In this document: positions 15,890-25,711 of the stretch, piece after piece
Position numbering within the stretch: position 1 is the stretch's first letter
Layout: each line of letters starts with the position of its first letter
From: UBA9959 sp964417965
Lineage (GTDB): Bacteria; Elusimicrobiota; Elusimicrobia; Elusimicrobiales; UBA9959
DNA: 64,000 bases
Direction of reading: 5' to 3'
Assembly (NCBI GenBank): GCA_964417965.1
Contig: CAYQJX010000004.1
Span: 62,001 to 126,000, forward strand
Position numbers and translations under genes: made by a program
Notes under the pieces: generated by a model
The model's input: the letters and a program-made list of their open reading frames with translations, nothing else
Database searches by the model: none
What the model was told of the DNA's origin: nothing

Positions 15890-17013
15890 CAGCCCAGGAT
15901 CTTCTTGAAGAAGCCGTCCTTTTCTTCGGCCGCCGGCGGCTCGTGGCCGGCCAGCAGGGAAAGTTCCCCGAACAGTTCGCGCTGCCGCGGGGTGAGCTCG
16001 TGCGGGACCTCTAGCTTGATCTTCACCAGCAGGTCGCCGCGGTTCTTCCCGGCGTTGATGGGCATGCCTTTCTCGTGCACGCGGAACACCTTGCCGTGCT
16101 GGGTGCCCTGCGGGATCTTGATCTTCATGCGCCCGCCCTCTATCACCGGCACCTCGGTCTCGCCGCCGAGCGCGGCCTGCCAGACCTGGACCGGGCACTC
16201 GTACACCAGGTCCCGGCCCTGCCGTTCGAAATGAGAGTGGTGCTTAAGGGCCACCTGGATATAGAGGTCCCCGGAGTCGCCGCCCTTGAGGCCGGCGTCG
16301 CCGCCGCCGGAAACGCGCAGCACCGCGCCCTCTTCCACGCCGGCGGGGATCTTGATATTGATGTTGGCGCTCTTCTTCTGGCGGCCGGCGCCGTTGCAGG
16401 CCTTGCACGGGCTGGAGATCACCTCGCCCTGGCCGCCGCAGTCGGGGCAGGCCTGGCTGAAGGCGAAAAAGCCCTGTGAGTACTGCACGCGCCCCGCGCC
16501 GTGGCAGGTGGGGCATTTTTTTATGCCGGTCTTGCCGCGCGCGCCGGTGCCGTCGCATTCCTGGCAGACCTCGGTGCGCTCGAAATTGATGGGGACCTTA
16601 ACGCCGGTGAAAGCTTCCTCCAGGGTTATCGCGGCCTCGTACTTCAGGTCGGCGCCGCGGCGGGAGCGCGGCCGGCCGCGGCCCCCGCCCTGCCCCTGCG
16701 CGAACAGGTTCTCGAACAGGTCCCCGAACATGTCGCCGAGGTCCGCGCCCTGGAAACCGCCGAAGCCGCCGCGGCCGCCGGCGCCGGCCTTGAGGCCTTC
16801 GGCGCCGTACTGGTCGTAGACCTGGCGCTTCTCCGGGGTGGAGAGCACTTCGTACGCCTCGTTTATCTCTTTAAAGACGGATTCCGACTCGGTGTTGCCC
16901 TGGTTGCGGTCCGGGTGGTGCTTCATGGCCAGCTTGCGGTACGCTGACTTTATCTCGTCGGGACCGGCGTTGCGGGCCACGCCCAGGGTGCGGTAATAAT
17001 CGTTGGATGCCAT
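15889..17013 (-). CDS. dnaJ: Chaperone DnaJ
   Basis: A 374-residue type I Hsp40 that delivers substrates to DnaK and stimulates its ATPase. It has a J domain (1-70) with the HPD motif at 33-35, then a Gly/Phe-rich segment (about 75-120). The zinc-binding region has four CxxCxGxG repeats (CQECDGTG, CPTCHGAG, CPDCGGQG, CKACNGAG), followed by the C-terminal substrate-binding domains. It lies downstream of dnaK across a 104-base gap that contains a strong hairpin, and is coupled to rsmE. Confidence 0.97.
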   Translation of the reverse strand: MASNDYYRTLGVARNAGPDEIKSAYRKLAMKHHPDRNQGNTESESVFKEINEAYEVLSTPEKRQVYDQYGAEGLKAGAGGRGGFGGFQGADLGDMFGDLFENLFAQGQGGGRGRPRSRRGADLKYEAAITLEEAFTGVKVPINFERTEVCQECDGTGARGKTGIKKCPTCHGAGRVQYSQGFFAFSQACPDCGGQGEVISSPCKACNGAGRQKKSANINIKIPAGVEEGAVLRVSGGGDAGLKGGDSGDLYIQVALKHHSHFERQGRDLVYECPVQVWQAALGGETEVPVIEGGRMKIKIPQGTQHGKVFRVHEKGMPINAGKNRGDLLVKIKLEVPHELTPRQRELFGELSLLAGHEPPAAEEKDGFFKKILG

Positions 17014-17064
17014 AGGGTATTAAGTAAATTCTACCAAAAGCGGGGGCACGGCCTATAAACCGAC

Positions 17065-17100
17065 GGCGGATAACGGAAGTTTTAGCTTCCGCTATCCGCC
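17065..17100 (-). other. Stable intercistronic hairpin between dnaK and dnaJ
   Basis: GGCGGATA and CGGAAG on one side pair with CTTCCG and TATCCGCC on the other, with one A-C mismatch and a six-base loop. It lies in the only sizeable gap of the heat-shock operon. No U tract follows it on the minus strand, so it is not a standard terminator. An RNA-processing, stability or attenuation role lowering dnaJ relative to dnaK is plausible. Confidence 0.6.
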
Positions 17101-17117
17101 AGACGGCCGCTGCCAGT

Positions 17118-18986
<1,869 letters not shown>

Positions 18987-19018
18987 ATTAGTTTCCTCCA
19001 AAATAAGTTACTGAAAAT

Positions 19019-19633
19019 TCACTGTCCTTCTGCCGACGGCTTTTCTTCCTGCTCCGGGGCCGGTTCCGGCGCCGGCGCCGCCTTCTTCTTGGCTATCTTC
19101 ACCCTGGCCGGCCTCAGGATCTTCTCGCCGTAGTAGAAGCCCTTCTGCAGCTCCTCCGTCACCAGGCCGTCGTTCTCGTCCGTGCCTTCCACTATCCCCA
19201 GGATCTCCGACGCCATCGGGTCGTAGGGCTTGCCCACCGGCTCCATCGGGCGCAGCCCCTCGGCCTCGAACACCTTGGAAAATTCCTTAAAGATCATCTC
19301 CAGGCCCTTCAGCACGTCGTCGCTGCCGCCGCCTTCCCTGGCGCTGTTGATGTGGTTGTGCGCCGACAACAGCAGGTCGTAGAGGGGCAGCAGGCGGATG
19401 AGGATGTCGGCCTTGCCGTATTTTATCAGCTCCGGTTTCTCCTTCTCCATGCGCTTGCGGTAGTTCTCGAAGTCGGCCTGCAGGCGCAGCAGCTGGCCGT
19501 AATAATCTTCCGCCTGCTTCTTCTGCTTCTCCAGTTCCCCCGCCGCGGCTTCCGCCTGCGTCTCCGGGCCGGGAACGCACTCCGGCGCCCCGGCGGATTT
19601 CACTTTCTTCTCTTCGGACTTATGGTTTTTCAT
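19019..19633 (-). CDS. grpE: Nucleotide exchange factor GrpE
   Basis: A 204-residue protein. A charged disordered N-terminus (1-35) leads to the long dimerisation helix (about 36-110), which includes LLRLQADFENYRKR. The family's C-terminal beta domain follows, with GLRPMEPVGKPYDPMASEIL and the conserved LQKGFYYGEKILRPARVKI strand. It releases ADP from DnaK. It sits five bases after hrcA and 32 bases before dnaK in the heat-shock operon. Confidence 0.95.
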   Translation of the reverse strand: MKNHKSEEKKVKSAGAPECVPGPETQAEAAAGELEKQKKQAEDYYGQLLRLQADFENYRKRMEKEKPELIKYGKADILIRLLPLYDLLLSAHNHINSAREGGGSDDVLKGLEMIFKEFSKVFEAEGLRPMEPVGKPYDPMASEILGIVEGTDENDGLVTEELQKGFYYGEKILRPARVKIAKKKAAPAPEPAPEQEEKPSAEGQ

Positions 19634-19638
19634 AGGCC

Positions 19639-20748
19639 TTACTCTTCAAAATCCACTTTTTCCCACTCGCCCAGCATGTTCTCCATCATCGAGCTGACGG
19701 TATCCACCAGCGAGATCATGCGGGGGTACTCCATGCGCTTGTAGCCCAGGATCCCCACCAGCCCCACCGCCTTGTCGTTCATGCAGTAGGAGCTCGACAC
19801 CAGGCTGAAATTCTTGAATTCCTTTATGCTGTTCTCTGAACCGATGGTCACGTCCACGATGTGGCGCTTGCCCGGCTCGCCCAGGGCCTTGGTCTTGAGC
19901 GCGCAGTCGCGCAGGCGCTCGCGCAGCAGGCCGGAGAAGCGCTCCTTCTCTTCGAGCAGGCGGGCTATGCTGCGCATATCCTCCACGCTCCCCCCCTCCA
20001 GGTTTGAGAAGATGCGGCTGAGGCCCTCGAGATAAAGGGCGTCCTCGCTCTTCGAGAGGCCTTTAAAATACTCCACAAGTTTTTTAAGCAGCTCTTCCAG
20101 CCCCTTATCCTTCTCGCGGGCCAGGAACTCCTTGAAGATCACCTGCGGCAGGTCGGCGATGGGCAGGTCCTTCAGGCGCCTGTTGAGGCGCACCGAGAGG
20201 GATTTGACCGCGGCTTTGTCGGTGGCGTGCTCCAGCGAAAAAGCGGCGTGCTTGATCAGGCCGGAATGCGCGAACATCACGGAGAGCACGCTCTTGGGGC
20301 CCATGGCGAGCAGGTCCAGGCGCTTGACGCTGTCGAGGTCCATGTCGGCGCTCATCACGAAGCCCGCCCATTTGGACATATCGGCGAGCATCCGGGAGGT
20401 GTGCTTCAGGAAGCCGTCGAGCTGCTCCACGCGGCGGTCGTATTCGTTCTCCAGGCGCTCTTTCTCAGAGGCCGCCATCAACTGCATCCGCTGTATATTG
20501 TTCACGTAGGCCCGGTAGCCTTTGTCAGAGGGAATACGGCCGCCGGAGGTGTGGGGCTGGAAAAGGTAGCCCTCGGTCTCCAGCTCCTTTAGGATGTTCC
20601 TGATGGTGGCGCTGGAAACGTTGAAGCGGCCTTCCTCGGCGATCAGCTCGGAGCTCACCGGGCGGCCGGTGCTGACATAGTTGTAGATAACCCAGTTAAG
20701 GATCTTCTCTTTCCTGTCCTGCGCCACTTCCGGTTTAAGAACCCTCAT
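19639..20748 (-). CDS. hrcA: Heat-inducible transcription repressor HrcA
   Basis: A 369-residue repressor that binds CIRCE operators and is kept active by GroE. The N-terminal winged helix (about 8-75) includes the signature RPVSSELIAEE and the SSATIRNILKELETEGYLFQPHTSGGRIPS wing, seen in two adjoining parts. The C-terminal GAF-like dimerisation domain ends with VGLVGILGYKRMEYPRMISLVD. It is the first gene of the operon and has a CIRCE element and a consensus promoter just upstream, so it controls its own operon. Confidence 0.96.
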   Translation of the reverse strand: MRVLKPEVAQDRKEKILNWVIYNYVSTGRPVSSELIAEEGRFNVSSATIRNILKELETEGYLFQPHTSGGRIPSDKGYRAYVNNIQRMQLMAASEKERLENEYDRRVEQLDGFLKHTSRMLADMSKWAGFVMSADMDLDSVKRLDLLAMGPKSVLSVMFAHSGLIKHAAFSLEHATDKAAVKSLSVRLNRRLKDLPIADLPQVIFKEFLAREKDKGLEELLKKLVEYFKGLSKSEDALYLEGLSRIFSNLEGGSVEDMRSIARLLEEKERFSGLLRERLRDCALKTKALGEPGKRHIVDVTIGSENSIKEFKNFSLVSSSYCMNDKAVGLVGILGYKRMEYPRMISLVDTVSSMMENMLGEWEKVDFEE

Positions 20749-20766
20749 ATACCTTTCCCTTTTTAA

Positions 20767-20793
20767 TTAGCACTCGGATTGCCTGTCTGCCAA
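20767..20793. promoter_or_regulatory. CIRCE operator (HrcA-binding site)
   Basis: TTAGCACTC at 20767-20775 is a perfect match to the CIRCE half-site. After a nine-base spacer, GTCTGCCAA at 20785-20793 matches the other half (GAGTGCTAA) at six of nine positions. It lies between the -10 box and the hrcA start codon, the usual position for HrcA repression. Confidence 0.85.
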
Positions 20794-20797
20794 AAAT

Positions 20798-20826
20798 ATT
20801 ATACACCTTGCCGGAATAATTGTCAA
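20798..20826 (-). promoter_or_regulatory. Consensus sigma70 promoter of the heat-shock operon
   Basis: Read on the minus strand, TTGACA (20826-20821) and TATAAT (20803-20798) are both perfect and separated by exactly 17 bases. Together with CIRCE it indicates strong vegetative transcription held down by HrcA rather than a sigma32-type promoter. Confidence 0.85.
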
Positions 20827-20846
20827 TACCACTCATAGACTGCTAA
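20826..20846. promoter_or_regulatory. Second CIRCE-like dyad with compressed spacer at the -35 region
   Basis: On the minus strand TTAGCAGTC (eight of nine matches to the CIRCE half-site) is followed after three bases by GAGTGGTAT (seven of nine matches to the other half). The normal CIRCE spacer is nine bases. It adjoins the -35 hexamer. It may be a relic or an auxiliary HrcA contact. Confidence 0.35.
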
Positions 20847-20945
20847 AAATGGCGCAACCCACACCATGACCATCGTCAAAGGAGGTAAGAGGGCTTCTTT
20901 GATACACTATCCTCGGTCAGGGAATGTTTGGGAGGGAAAGCAATA

Positions 20946-21551
20946 ATGAAAATTTCAGTCTCAGCGTCAGCGTTAGCCGCACTTTTTTCCGCAGTCCCCG
21001 CCTTCTCGGGTAATTGGGCCCCCGAAGTAAACCTTGCGACTCTTTCCGCGATAGAGATCCCCGCGCCGGCCATGGCCGTAAAAGCCGGCCCCCGCGACGG
21101 CCAGAACTATTCCGGCGCCGAGGAACTGCTCATAAAAGAATTCGGCGTCGACGAGATCGGCATGGACGTCCCCGAAGCCGAAGTGATGCGCCAGACCACC
21201 TACTACGCCAACAGTTTCTGTTTCGAGCACGCGCTGCGCCAGGCCCTGACGGCCCTGCTGGAAGATTATGGCAACCCCACCAGCCCGCTGGCCAAAGAAC
21301 TCGCCAAGATCGGCGCGATGTCCGTGCCCTCCAAGTCCGAACTGAAGAAAGCCCGCCAGCGGCTGCTGGAAGCCCTGAACCGGCGCGAAGCCTTCATCTC
21401 TATCGTCAGCCCCTACAAGCAGTACCAGCCCCAGAACGGCGAAACGGTGGACAAGAACTGGATCTTCTTCCTGCGCCTGGACGGCGTCGCCTACTGGGCC
21501 ATCGTGGACCGCTCCGGGGAAAAAGCCCCCTACGTCTACGGCATGAACTAA
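20946..21551 (+). CDS. Secreted protein of unknown function
   Basis: A 201-residue protein starting MKISVSASALAALFSAVPAFS, a signal peptide cleaved near residue 21. I chose the ATG at 20946 because GGGAGGG precedes it; the in-frame ATG at 20928 adds six residues upstream of that site. The mature part is a small alpha/beta protein with a central helix-rich region (SKSELKKARQRLLEALNRRE) and a strand-rich C-terminus (NWIFFLRLDGVAYWAIVDRS). I recognise no family. It is a single-gene unit with its own terminator. A strong SD-like AAAGGAGGT at 20878-20886 lies further upstream but no sensible ORF follows it. Confidence 0.65.
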   Translation: MKISVSASALAALFSAVPAFSGNWAPEVNLATLSAIEIPAPAMAVKAGPRDGQNYSGAEELLIKEFGVDEIGMDVPEAEVMRQTTYYANSFCFEHALRQALTALLEDYGNPTSPLAKELAKIGAMSVPSKSELKKARQRLLEALNRREAFISIVSPYKQYQPQNGETVDKNWIFFLRLDGVAYWAIVDRSGEKAPYVYGMN

Positions 21552-21567
21552 AGCGGGCAGGCCCCGC

Positions 21568-21598
21568 AAAAAACCCCGGCTCTCCGGGGTTTTTTTAT
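21568..21598. terminator. Bidirectional intrinsic terminator
   Basis: AAAAAACCCCGG, loop CTCT, then CCGGGGTTTTTT form a 12-bp stem with an A tract before and a T tract after it. It lies between the convergent secreted-protein and SDR genes and can serve both strands. Confidence 0.9.
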
Positions 21599-21599
21599 T

Positions 21600-22418
21600 T
21601 TAAACTTTCAAGGCGCGCCTTATGCCCCAGTCCAGAACGGCGTCCGGCAGCAGCCATTTCAGGAAAAGAATACCCCGGGCCGAGAAGGGCACGGGATAGC
21701 GCGCCGCCGGGCCGGACGAACGCAGGGCCTTAAGGATGACGGCGGCCACCGCCTCCGGGCCGGGCGCGCCCGCGCGGTAGCCGGCGCGGAATTTTTCCGT
21801 GATGTTCTTCACCAGCGGGGCGTAAACTCCGGAGCCGGAATACTTCTCCAGGTTCACCAGGGCCGTGTTATCCCATTCAGTCCTGATGGGGCCGGGCTCT
21901 ATCAGCACCACCTTTATCCCGAACTGGGCGACCTCCAGGCGCAGCGCGTCGGAGTAGGCCTCCAGGGCGTGCTTGCTGGCGTGGTACCAGCCGCCGGTGG
22001 GCATGGTTACCTTGCCGGCTATAGAGGAGATATTAATTATAGTCCCCCCGCCCGCGCCCCGCATCTGCGGCAGCGCCAGCTGGGTCAACCGCGCCAGGCT
22101 GAAAAGATTAACTTCGAACTGCCGCCGGGCCTCGTCCAGCGGCACGTCCTCCACCGCCCCGTGGGCGCCGTAGCCGGCGTTATTTATAAGGATGTCCAGG
22201 CGCCCGCCGTCCTTAAGCACCTCGGCCAGCGCGGCCTTCAGGGAAAGTTCGTCGGTCACGTCCAGGCGGAACGTGCGGGCCCCCAGGGCCTCCAGGCCGC
22301 GCATCTTCTCCACGCGGCGGGCCCCGGCGAAGACCTTATAGCCGCTCTTCAGCAGCAGCTCGGCCGTCGCGTAACCTATGCCGGCGGAGGCGCCGGTGAC
22401 CAGTACGGTTTTATTCAT
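21600..22418 (-). CDS. Short-chain dehydrogenase/reductase
   Basis: A 272-residue classical SDR. The NAD(P)-binding motif TGASAGIG is at 8-15, NNAGYGAHG follows near residue 85, then catalytic Ser (IINISSIAG) and the Tyr-x3-Lys pair in YHASKHALEAY. The arginine in FAGARRVEK after beta-2 suggests NADP preference. The C-terminal half resembles the SDR group acting on retinoid, steroid or acyl substrates, but the substrate cannot be read from sequence. It is a single gene divergent from arfB. Confidence 0.88.
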   Translation of the reverse strand: MNKTVLVTGASAGIGYATAELLLKSGYKVFAGARRVEKMRGLEALGARTFRLDVTDELSLKAALAEVLKDGGRLDILINNAGYGAHGAVEDVPLDEARRQFEVNLFSLARLTQLALPQMRGAGGGTIINISSIAGKVTMPTGGWYHASKHALEAYSDALRLEVAQFGIKVVLIEPGPIRTEWDNTALVNLEKYSGSGVYAPLVKNITEKFRAGYRAGAPGPEAVAAVILKALRSSGPAARYPVPFSARGILFLKWLLPDAVLDWGIRRALKV

Positions 22419-22457
22419 GTTTTAATCTTACTAAAACGCAGGGAGGATAAAAAGCCC

Positions 22458-22479
22458 GGCCCGCGCGTATACGCGGGCC
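22458..22479. other. Hairpin in the SDR/arfB divergent intergenic region
   Basis: GGCCCGCG and CGCGGGCC flank a six-base CGTATA loop. It is followed on the plus strand by GCGCCGTTTT. In a divergent promoter region it is unlikely to be a terminator for either gene; it could be an operator or 5' leader structure. No clear promoter hexamers are visible here. Confidence 0.35.
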
Positions 22480-22504
22480 GCGCCGTTTTGCTAACATTTC
22501 ACCC

Positions 22505-22921
22505 ATGGACCCTGAGAAGCGGGACTTTTACCTCCCCCCCGGCTCCCTCGAAGAGAAGTTCGTGAGGAGCGGCGGGCACGGAGGCCAGAACGTCAACAAG
22601 GTGGCCACCACCGTGCAGCTCCGGTTTTTCCCGGCGCTGGCCGGGCTGCCCTACGCCGTGCTGTCCCGGCTCAGGGCCCTGGCCGGCTCCAAGCTTACCG
22701 ACGAAGGCGACGTCCTGATAGTCGCCAGCGAATACCGCACGCAGGAGCAGAACCGCCAGGCGGCCCGCGCCAGGCTGCAGGAACTCCTCGCCCGGGCCTT
22801 CCGCCCCCCCCGGCCGCGGCACGCCACCAGGCCCACCCGCGGCTCCAAACAACGCCGCCTGGAAAGCAAAAAGCGCCGGTCCGACGTAAAGAAGGACCGG
22901 CGCGGCACTGGCGACTTTTAA
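22505..22921 (+). CDS. arfB: Alternative ribosome-rescue factor ArfB (peptidyl-tRNA hydrolase, RF1-like)
   Basis: A 138-residue protein that hydrolyses peptidyl-tRNA on ribosomes stalled without a stop codon. The catalytic GGQ motif is at residues 26-28 (GGHGGQNVNKV, with VATTVQLRF following). The C-terminal tail is highly basic (KKRRSDVKKDRRG), as needed to probe the empty mRNA channel. The length matches ArfB/ICT1 rather than full release factors, and the codon-recognition domains are absent. No good Shine-Dalgarno precedes the ATG. Confidence 0.9.
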   Translation: MDPEKRDFYLPPGSLEEKFVRSGGHGGQNVNKVATTVQLRFFPALAGLPYAVLSRLRALAGSKLTDEGDVLIVASEYRTQEQNRQAARARLQELLARAFRPPRPRHATRPTRGSKQRRLESKKRRSDVKKDRRGTGDF

Positions 22922-22922
22922 A

Positions 22923-24014
22923 CTACTGCAGGATGAACAGGTCTTTCGTGACCGTATACCGGCCCGAGAGCCAGTCCGTTATCTCGCGGGCGGCGGCCGC
23001 CGTGTCGTTCTCCCTGGCTTCCAGAAATTCCGAATAGTCGTTCTTCAGCGACTCCTTCTCCCCGTCCGTCAGGACGTCGAGCCCCTTGTCCATGAACGCC
23101 GGCAGGTCCCGCTCCAGCAGCTCCGCCATGTCGTGACAGGTCACCATACCGGCGGCCTTGCGGAAAGCTTTAACCGGATCGTAGGCGGCCCCCTTCTCGT
23201 ACGAGGCCTTCAGGGTCAGCAGCACTATCTTGGACAGCGCGGCCTGGTTCATCGGGTTCACCGCGTGGGCGGCCAGCTGCCCGGCCATCTCGGCGGGGCG
23301 GCCGGTGAAGGGCCGCAGGTGAAGGAACTTGCACATGCGGGGCCCGTCGTTGACGGGGTAATTATCCCAGAGGAAAGGCTTGCGGCCCAGCTGCTGCGCG
23401 GCGGCGGCGAGGCTCTCCGGGGTGTAGGATTTGGAACAGACCTGTTCCCCCGTCCAGAACATGCTCACCCTGGGGGCCAGGGCCTTCCCCAGCTGGTCGA
23501 AATAGCCGGCCGGCATCTTGCCGAAGAGCTTCTCCAGGACCGGGTCCAGGGAATAATAGGTGGGGCAGAAGACCAGCTGGCGGGCCTTGGAGCGCTCGGC
23601 TATCCAGTTGACGATCTCTATCTGGCGCTCCGCCAGAGCAGGCAGGTCGCCCTTCATGTCGTCCATCAGGATGCCCAGTTTGTCCACGCCTATGCGGTTG
23701 AAGGCGTCTATCTTATGCTGCAGCAGCTTCTTGGCTTCGGCATCGAAAGGCGTGAGGTAGATCTCGTAAGGGCTGAAGCCGACGCCGAACTCTATGCCGG
23801 CGGAATGGCACTGCCCGGCCAGTTTGGTCAGCTTCTCCTCGTGCACCTTCGGGAAAGGTTCGCGCCACTTCTTGCGCAGGTAGGGGTCGCCCTTGGGGGC
23901 GTAGATATAGAACGAGAACCCGTGCTTGCGCAGGAAATTGGCGTAATCGGCGCGTTCGCCCCAGCTCCAGGGCTCTCCGTAAAAACCTTCTATTATTCCG
24001 GTAGTGGTGTTCAT
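22923..24014 (-). CDS. GH84-type beta-N-acetylglucosaminidase (O-GlcNAcase-like)
   Basis: A 363-residue protein matching the catalytic NAGidase domain of GH84. It starts TTGIIEGFYGEPWSW, followed by the FYIYAPKGDPY strand. The catalytic aspartate pair Asp118-Asp119 is in ILMDDMKGD, and GH84 enzymes use this pair for substrate-assisted hydrolysis of terminal beta-GlcNAc. WDNYPVNDG and FTGRP further on are also typical. There is no signal peptide, so it should be cytoplasmic, unlike many secreted GH84 hyaluronidases. It sits two bases after the TPR gene. Together with NagZ at 38703 it suggests handling of GlcNAc-containing sugars. Confidence 0.88.
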   Translation of the reverse strand: MNTTTGIIEGFYGEPWSWGERADYANFLRKHGFSFYIYAPKGDPYLRKKWREPFPKVHEEKLTKLAGQCHSAGIEFGVGFSPYEIYLTPFDAEAKKLLQHKIDAFNRIGVDKLGILMDDMKGDLPALAERQIEIVNWIAERSKARQLVFCPTYYSLDPVLEKLFGKMPAGYFDQLGKALAPRVSMFWTGEQVCSKSYTPESLAAAAQQLGRKPFLWDNYPVNDGPRMCKFLHLRPFTGRPAEMAGQLAAHAVNPMNQAALSKIVLLTLKASYEKGAAYDPVKAFRKAAGMVTCHDMAELLERDLPAFMDKGLDVLTDGEKESLKNDYSEFLEARENDTAAAAREITDWLSGRYTVTKDLFILQ

Positions 24015-24016
24015 AA

Positions 24017-25390
24017 TTATTTAGCCAGCAGGCCGTCTATGCGCTTCTGGGCCTTCTTGGCCAGCGGGTCTTCGGAATACTTGCCGGCCACCGTAGAGTA
24101 ATACTCCCGGGCCTTTTCGTAATCCTTGGCCTTCTCAAAGGCCTCCCCGGCGGCGAAGAGCGCCCTGGGCGCCTGCGGGTCGGCCGGGTATTCGGCCACT
24201 ATCCTGTCGTAGAGCGGGATCTCGGCGGCCAGGTCCTTGAGGTCCTTGCGCGCTATCTCGGCGGCGAGGAAAAGGCCCTCTATGGCCCGTTCGCCCTTAT
24301 ACTTGTCGGCCAGGCGGCCCAGCACGGCGATGGCCCCGGCCGGGTTCTTGAGTTCCTCGCGCAGCACGCGGGCCTCGGCCTTGAAGGAAGCGTAGGCCTC
24401 CTCGCGGTCCGGGTAAAGCGCGATTATTTTTTCATGGATCTCCACGGCCAGCGCGAACTTGTCCTGGCGCTCGGTCAGGGCCGGCAGCCGGGCGTAGGCG
24501 GTCCAGGCCTCCTCGGTACCAGGGAACGCGGCGGCAATGTCCTGGTAGGCGGCTATCGCCCCGTCGTACTCCTTCAGGTTGTCCGCCAGCGTGGCGGCCA
24601 GGGAAGTCTTGGTCCTGGCTATCAGCGGGCTCGCGGGATAAAGCTCTATCGTCTTCTCGTAGGCCAGCCGGGCGGCCAGGTATTCGCCGTTGGCGCGGTG
24701 CAGGTCGGCCAGGGCGAGGTTGATCATATCCCCGCCGGAGAAACCGGGGTAGCGCCGGAAGAAAGCGCGGTACTCCTTGAGCAGGGGCTCGTAGAGGAAC
24801 TGCCCCGCCTGGGCGGATACCTTCTGCAGCATCATGGCCAGTCTGGCAGGCTTATCGCCGGTTTCGGAAACCGTTCCCAGCTCCAGCAGGACGGGCTTGA
24901 GCTTCTTGTCCGCTTTTTTCTCCACCGTCTCCTGGAAAAGTTTTTGGGCCAGTTCGGCGGAGGAGGCGCCGGGATATTCGTAGAAATGCCGGAGCAGGTC
25001 GGTCATCGCCCCTTTAGGGTCGCCCAGCTTGGCGCGCAGGGCGGCTTTCAGGTACTGCCCTTCCGCGGCCCCGTCGTTTTCGGGATTGGTGGCCACCCAG
25101 TCTCCCAGCCCTTCCAGCAGCATCTCCAGCACGTCCTCGTCCACGGAGCTGGCCCGGGACGTCAGGAACTGCCATTCGGCTGAGATCACGGACGGAGGGT
25201 CGGCTTTGACCGCTTTGTGCTCCTTGGGAGCGGGAGCCATGCCCGGCAGGGCTGAAGCGTTTTCGGGGCTGACGGCCGAGGAGGCAGCGGTAAGCGTCTG
25301 CTCCGGGGCCGCGGGGGCTTCTTGCTGCGCGGCGGCGGGCGAGGCCAGCAACAGCCCGGATATGACAAACATCGATATGGACTTGTTCAT
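24017..25390 (-). CDS. Exported TPR-repeat protein
   Basis: A 457-residue protein with a signal peptide (cleaved near Ala21, ASPAAAQQ) and a Pro/Ala-rich stretch to about residue 70. A solenoid of TPR-like helical pairs then runs to the C-terminus; the clearest units are around YLAARLAYEKTIELYPASP, AIAAYQDIAAAFPG and ALAVEIHEKIIALYPDREEAY. It should be a periplasmic scaffold. It begins 45 bases after the last BMC gene and is followed by the GH84 gene, so read-through from the BMC operon is possible, but nothing indicates a BMC role. Confidence 0.82.
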   Translation of the reverse strand: MNKSISMFVISGLLLASPAAAQQEAPAAPEQTLTAASSAVSPENASALPGMAPAPKEHKAVKADPPSVISAEWQFLTSRASSVDEDVLEMLLEGLGDWVATNPENDGAAEGQYLKAALRAKLGDPKGAMTDLLRHFYEYPGASSAELAQKLFQETVEKKADKKLKPVLLELGTVSETGDKPARLAMMLQKVSAQAGQFLYEPLLKEYRAFFRRYPGFSGGDMINLALADLHRANGEYLAARLAYEKTIELYPASPLIARTKTSLAATLADNLKEYDGAIAAYQDIAAAFPGTEEAWTAYARLPALTERQDKFALAVEIHEKIIALYPDREEAYASFKAEARVLREELKNPAGAIAVLGRLADKYKGERAIEGLFLAAEIARKDLKDLAAEIPLYDRIVAEYPADPQAPRALFAAGEAFEKAKDYEKAREYYSTVAGKYSEDPLAKKAQKRIDGLLAK

Positions 25391-25435
25391 AGCTCTGATA
25401 GTTCTCCTGAAATAATGCTGCCGGGCCGTCCCGGT

Positions 25436-25681
25436 TCACTGCCTGACTATTTTTACACCGTTGTACTCGATCCAATCCAGCGAAAGCGGGCTTAAGATGG
25501 CGTTAGCCGGGACCGTTACTGTCCTGTCTCCCGGCCGGCACAGCCGGCGCAGCTCCCAATCGCTCAGGAAGACCTTTTTTACCGGCGCGCCGGCCTTTTT
25601 CCGCGCGGGCGCGGCGCCTGCCCCCTCGTTCCGGGAAAGGTGCTCAGCGATAAGGTCTTCTACCGCGCCCTTGGTAAACAT
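25436..25681 (-). CDS. Small BMC-associated protein with EutT/EutQ-like motif
   Basis: An 81-residue protein at the 3' end of the BMC operon, 30 bases after a shell gene. Residues 1-18 could form an amphipathic helix (GAVEDLIAEHLSRN) like BMC encapsulation peptides. A basic Ala/Lys linker follows, then a compact domain with FLSDWELRRLC, VTVPANAILSPLSLDW and GVKIVRQ. That last pattern (strand, turn with xSPLxxDW, strand) recalls short segments in EutT and EutQ and other small BMC-associated proteins. I cannot assign a function. Confidence 0.5.
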   Translation of the reverse strand: MFTKGAVEDLIAEHLSRNEGAGAAPARKKAGAPVKKVFLSDWELRRLCRPGDRTVTVPANAILSPLSLDWIEYNGVKIVRQ

Positions 25682-25711
25682 TCGCTGCCGTCCGGCCGGG
25701 GGCCGGGGCTA

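Noticed and set aside
20878..20930. Small upstream ORF after the strong AAAGGAGGT motif
   Set aside because: The only frame following it at proper spacing would start with TTG and give about 15 codons with no recognisable features.
22458..22479. Intrinsic terminator
   Set aside because: It lies between divergent genes, so no transcript should end here; kept only as an unexplained hairpin.
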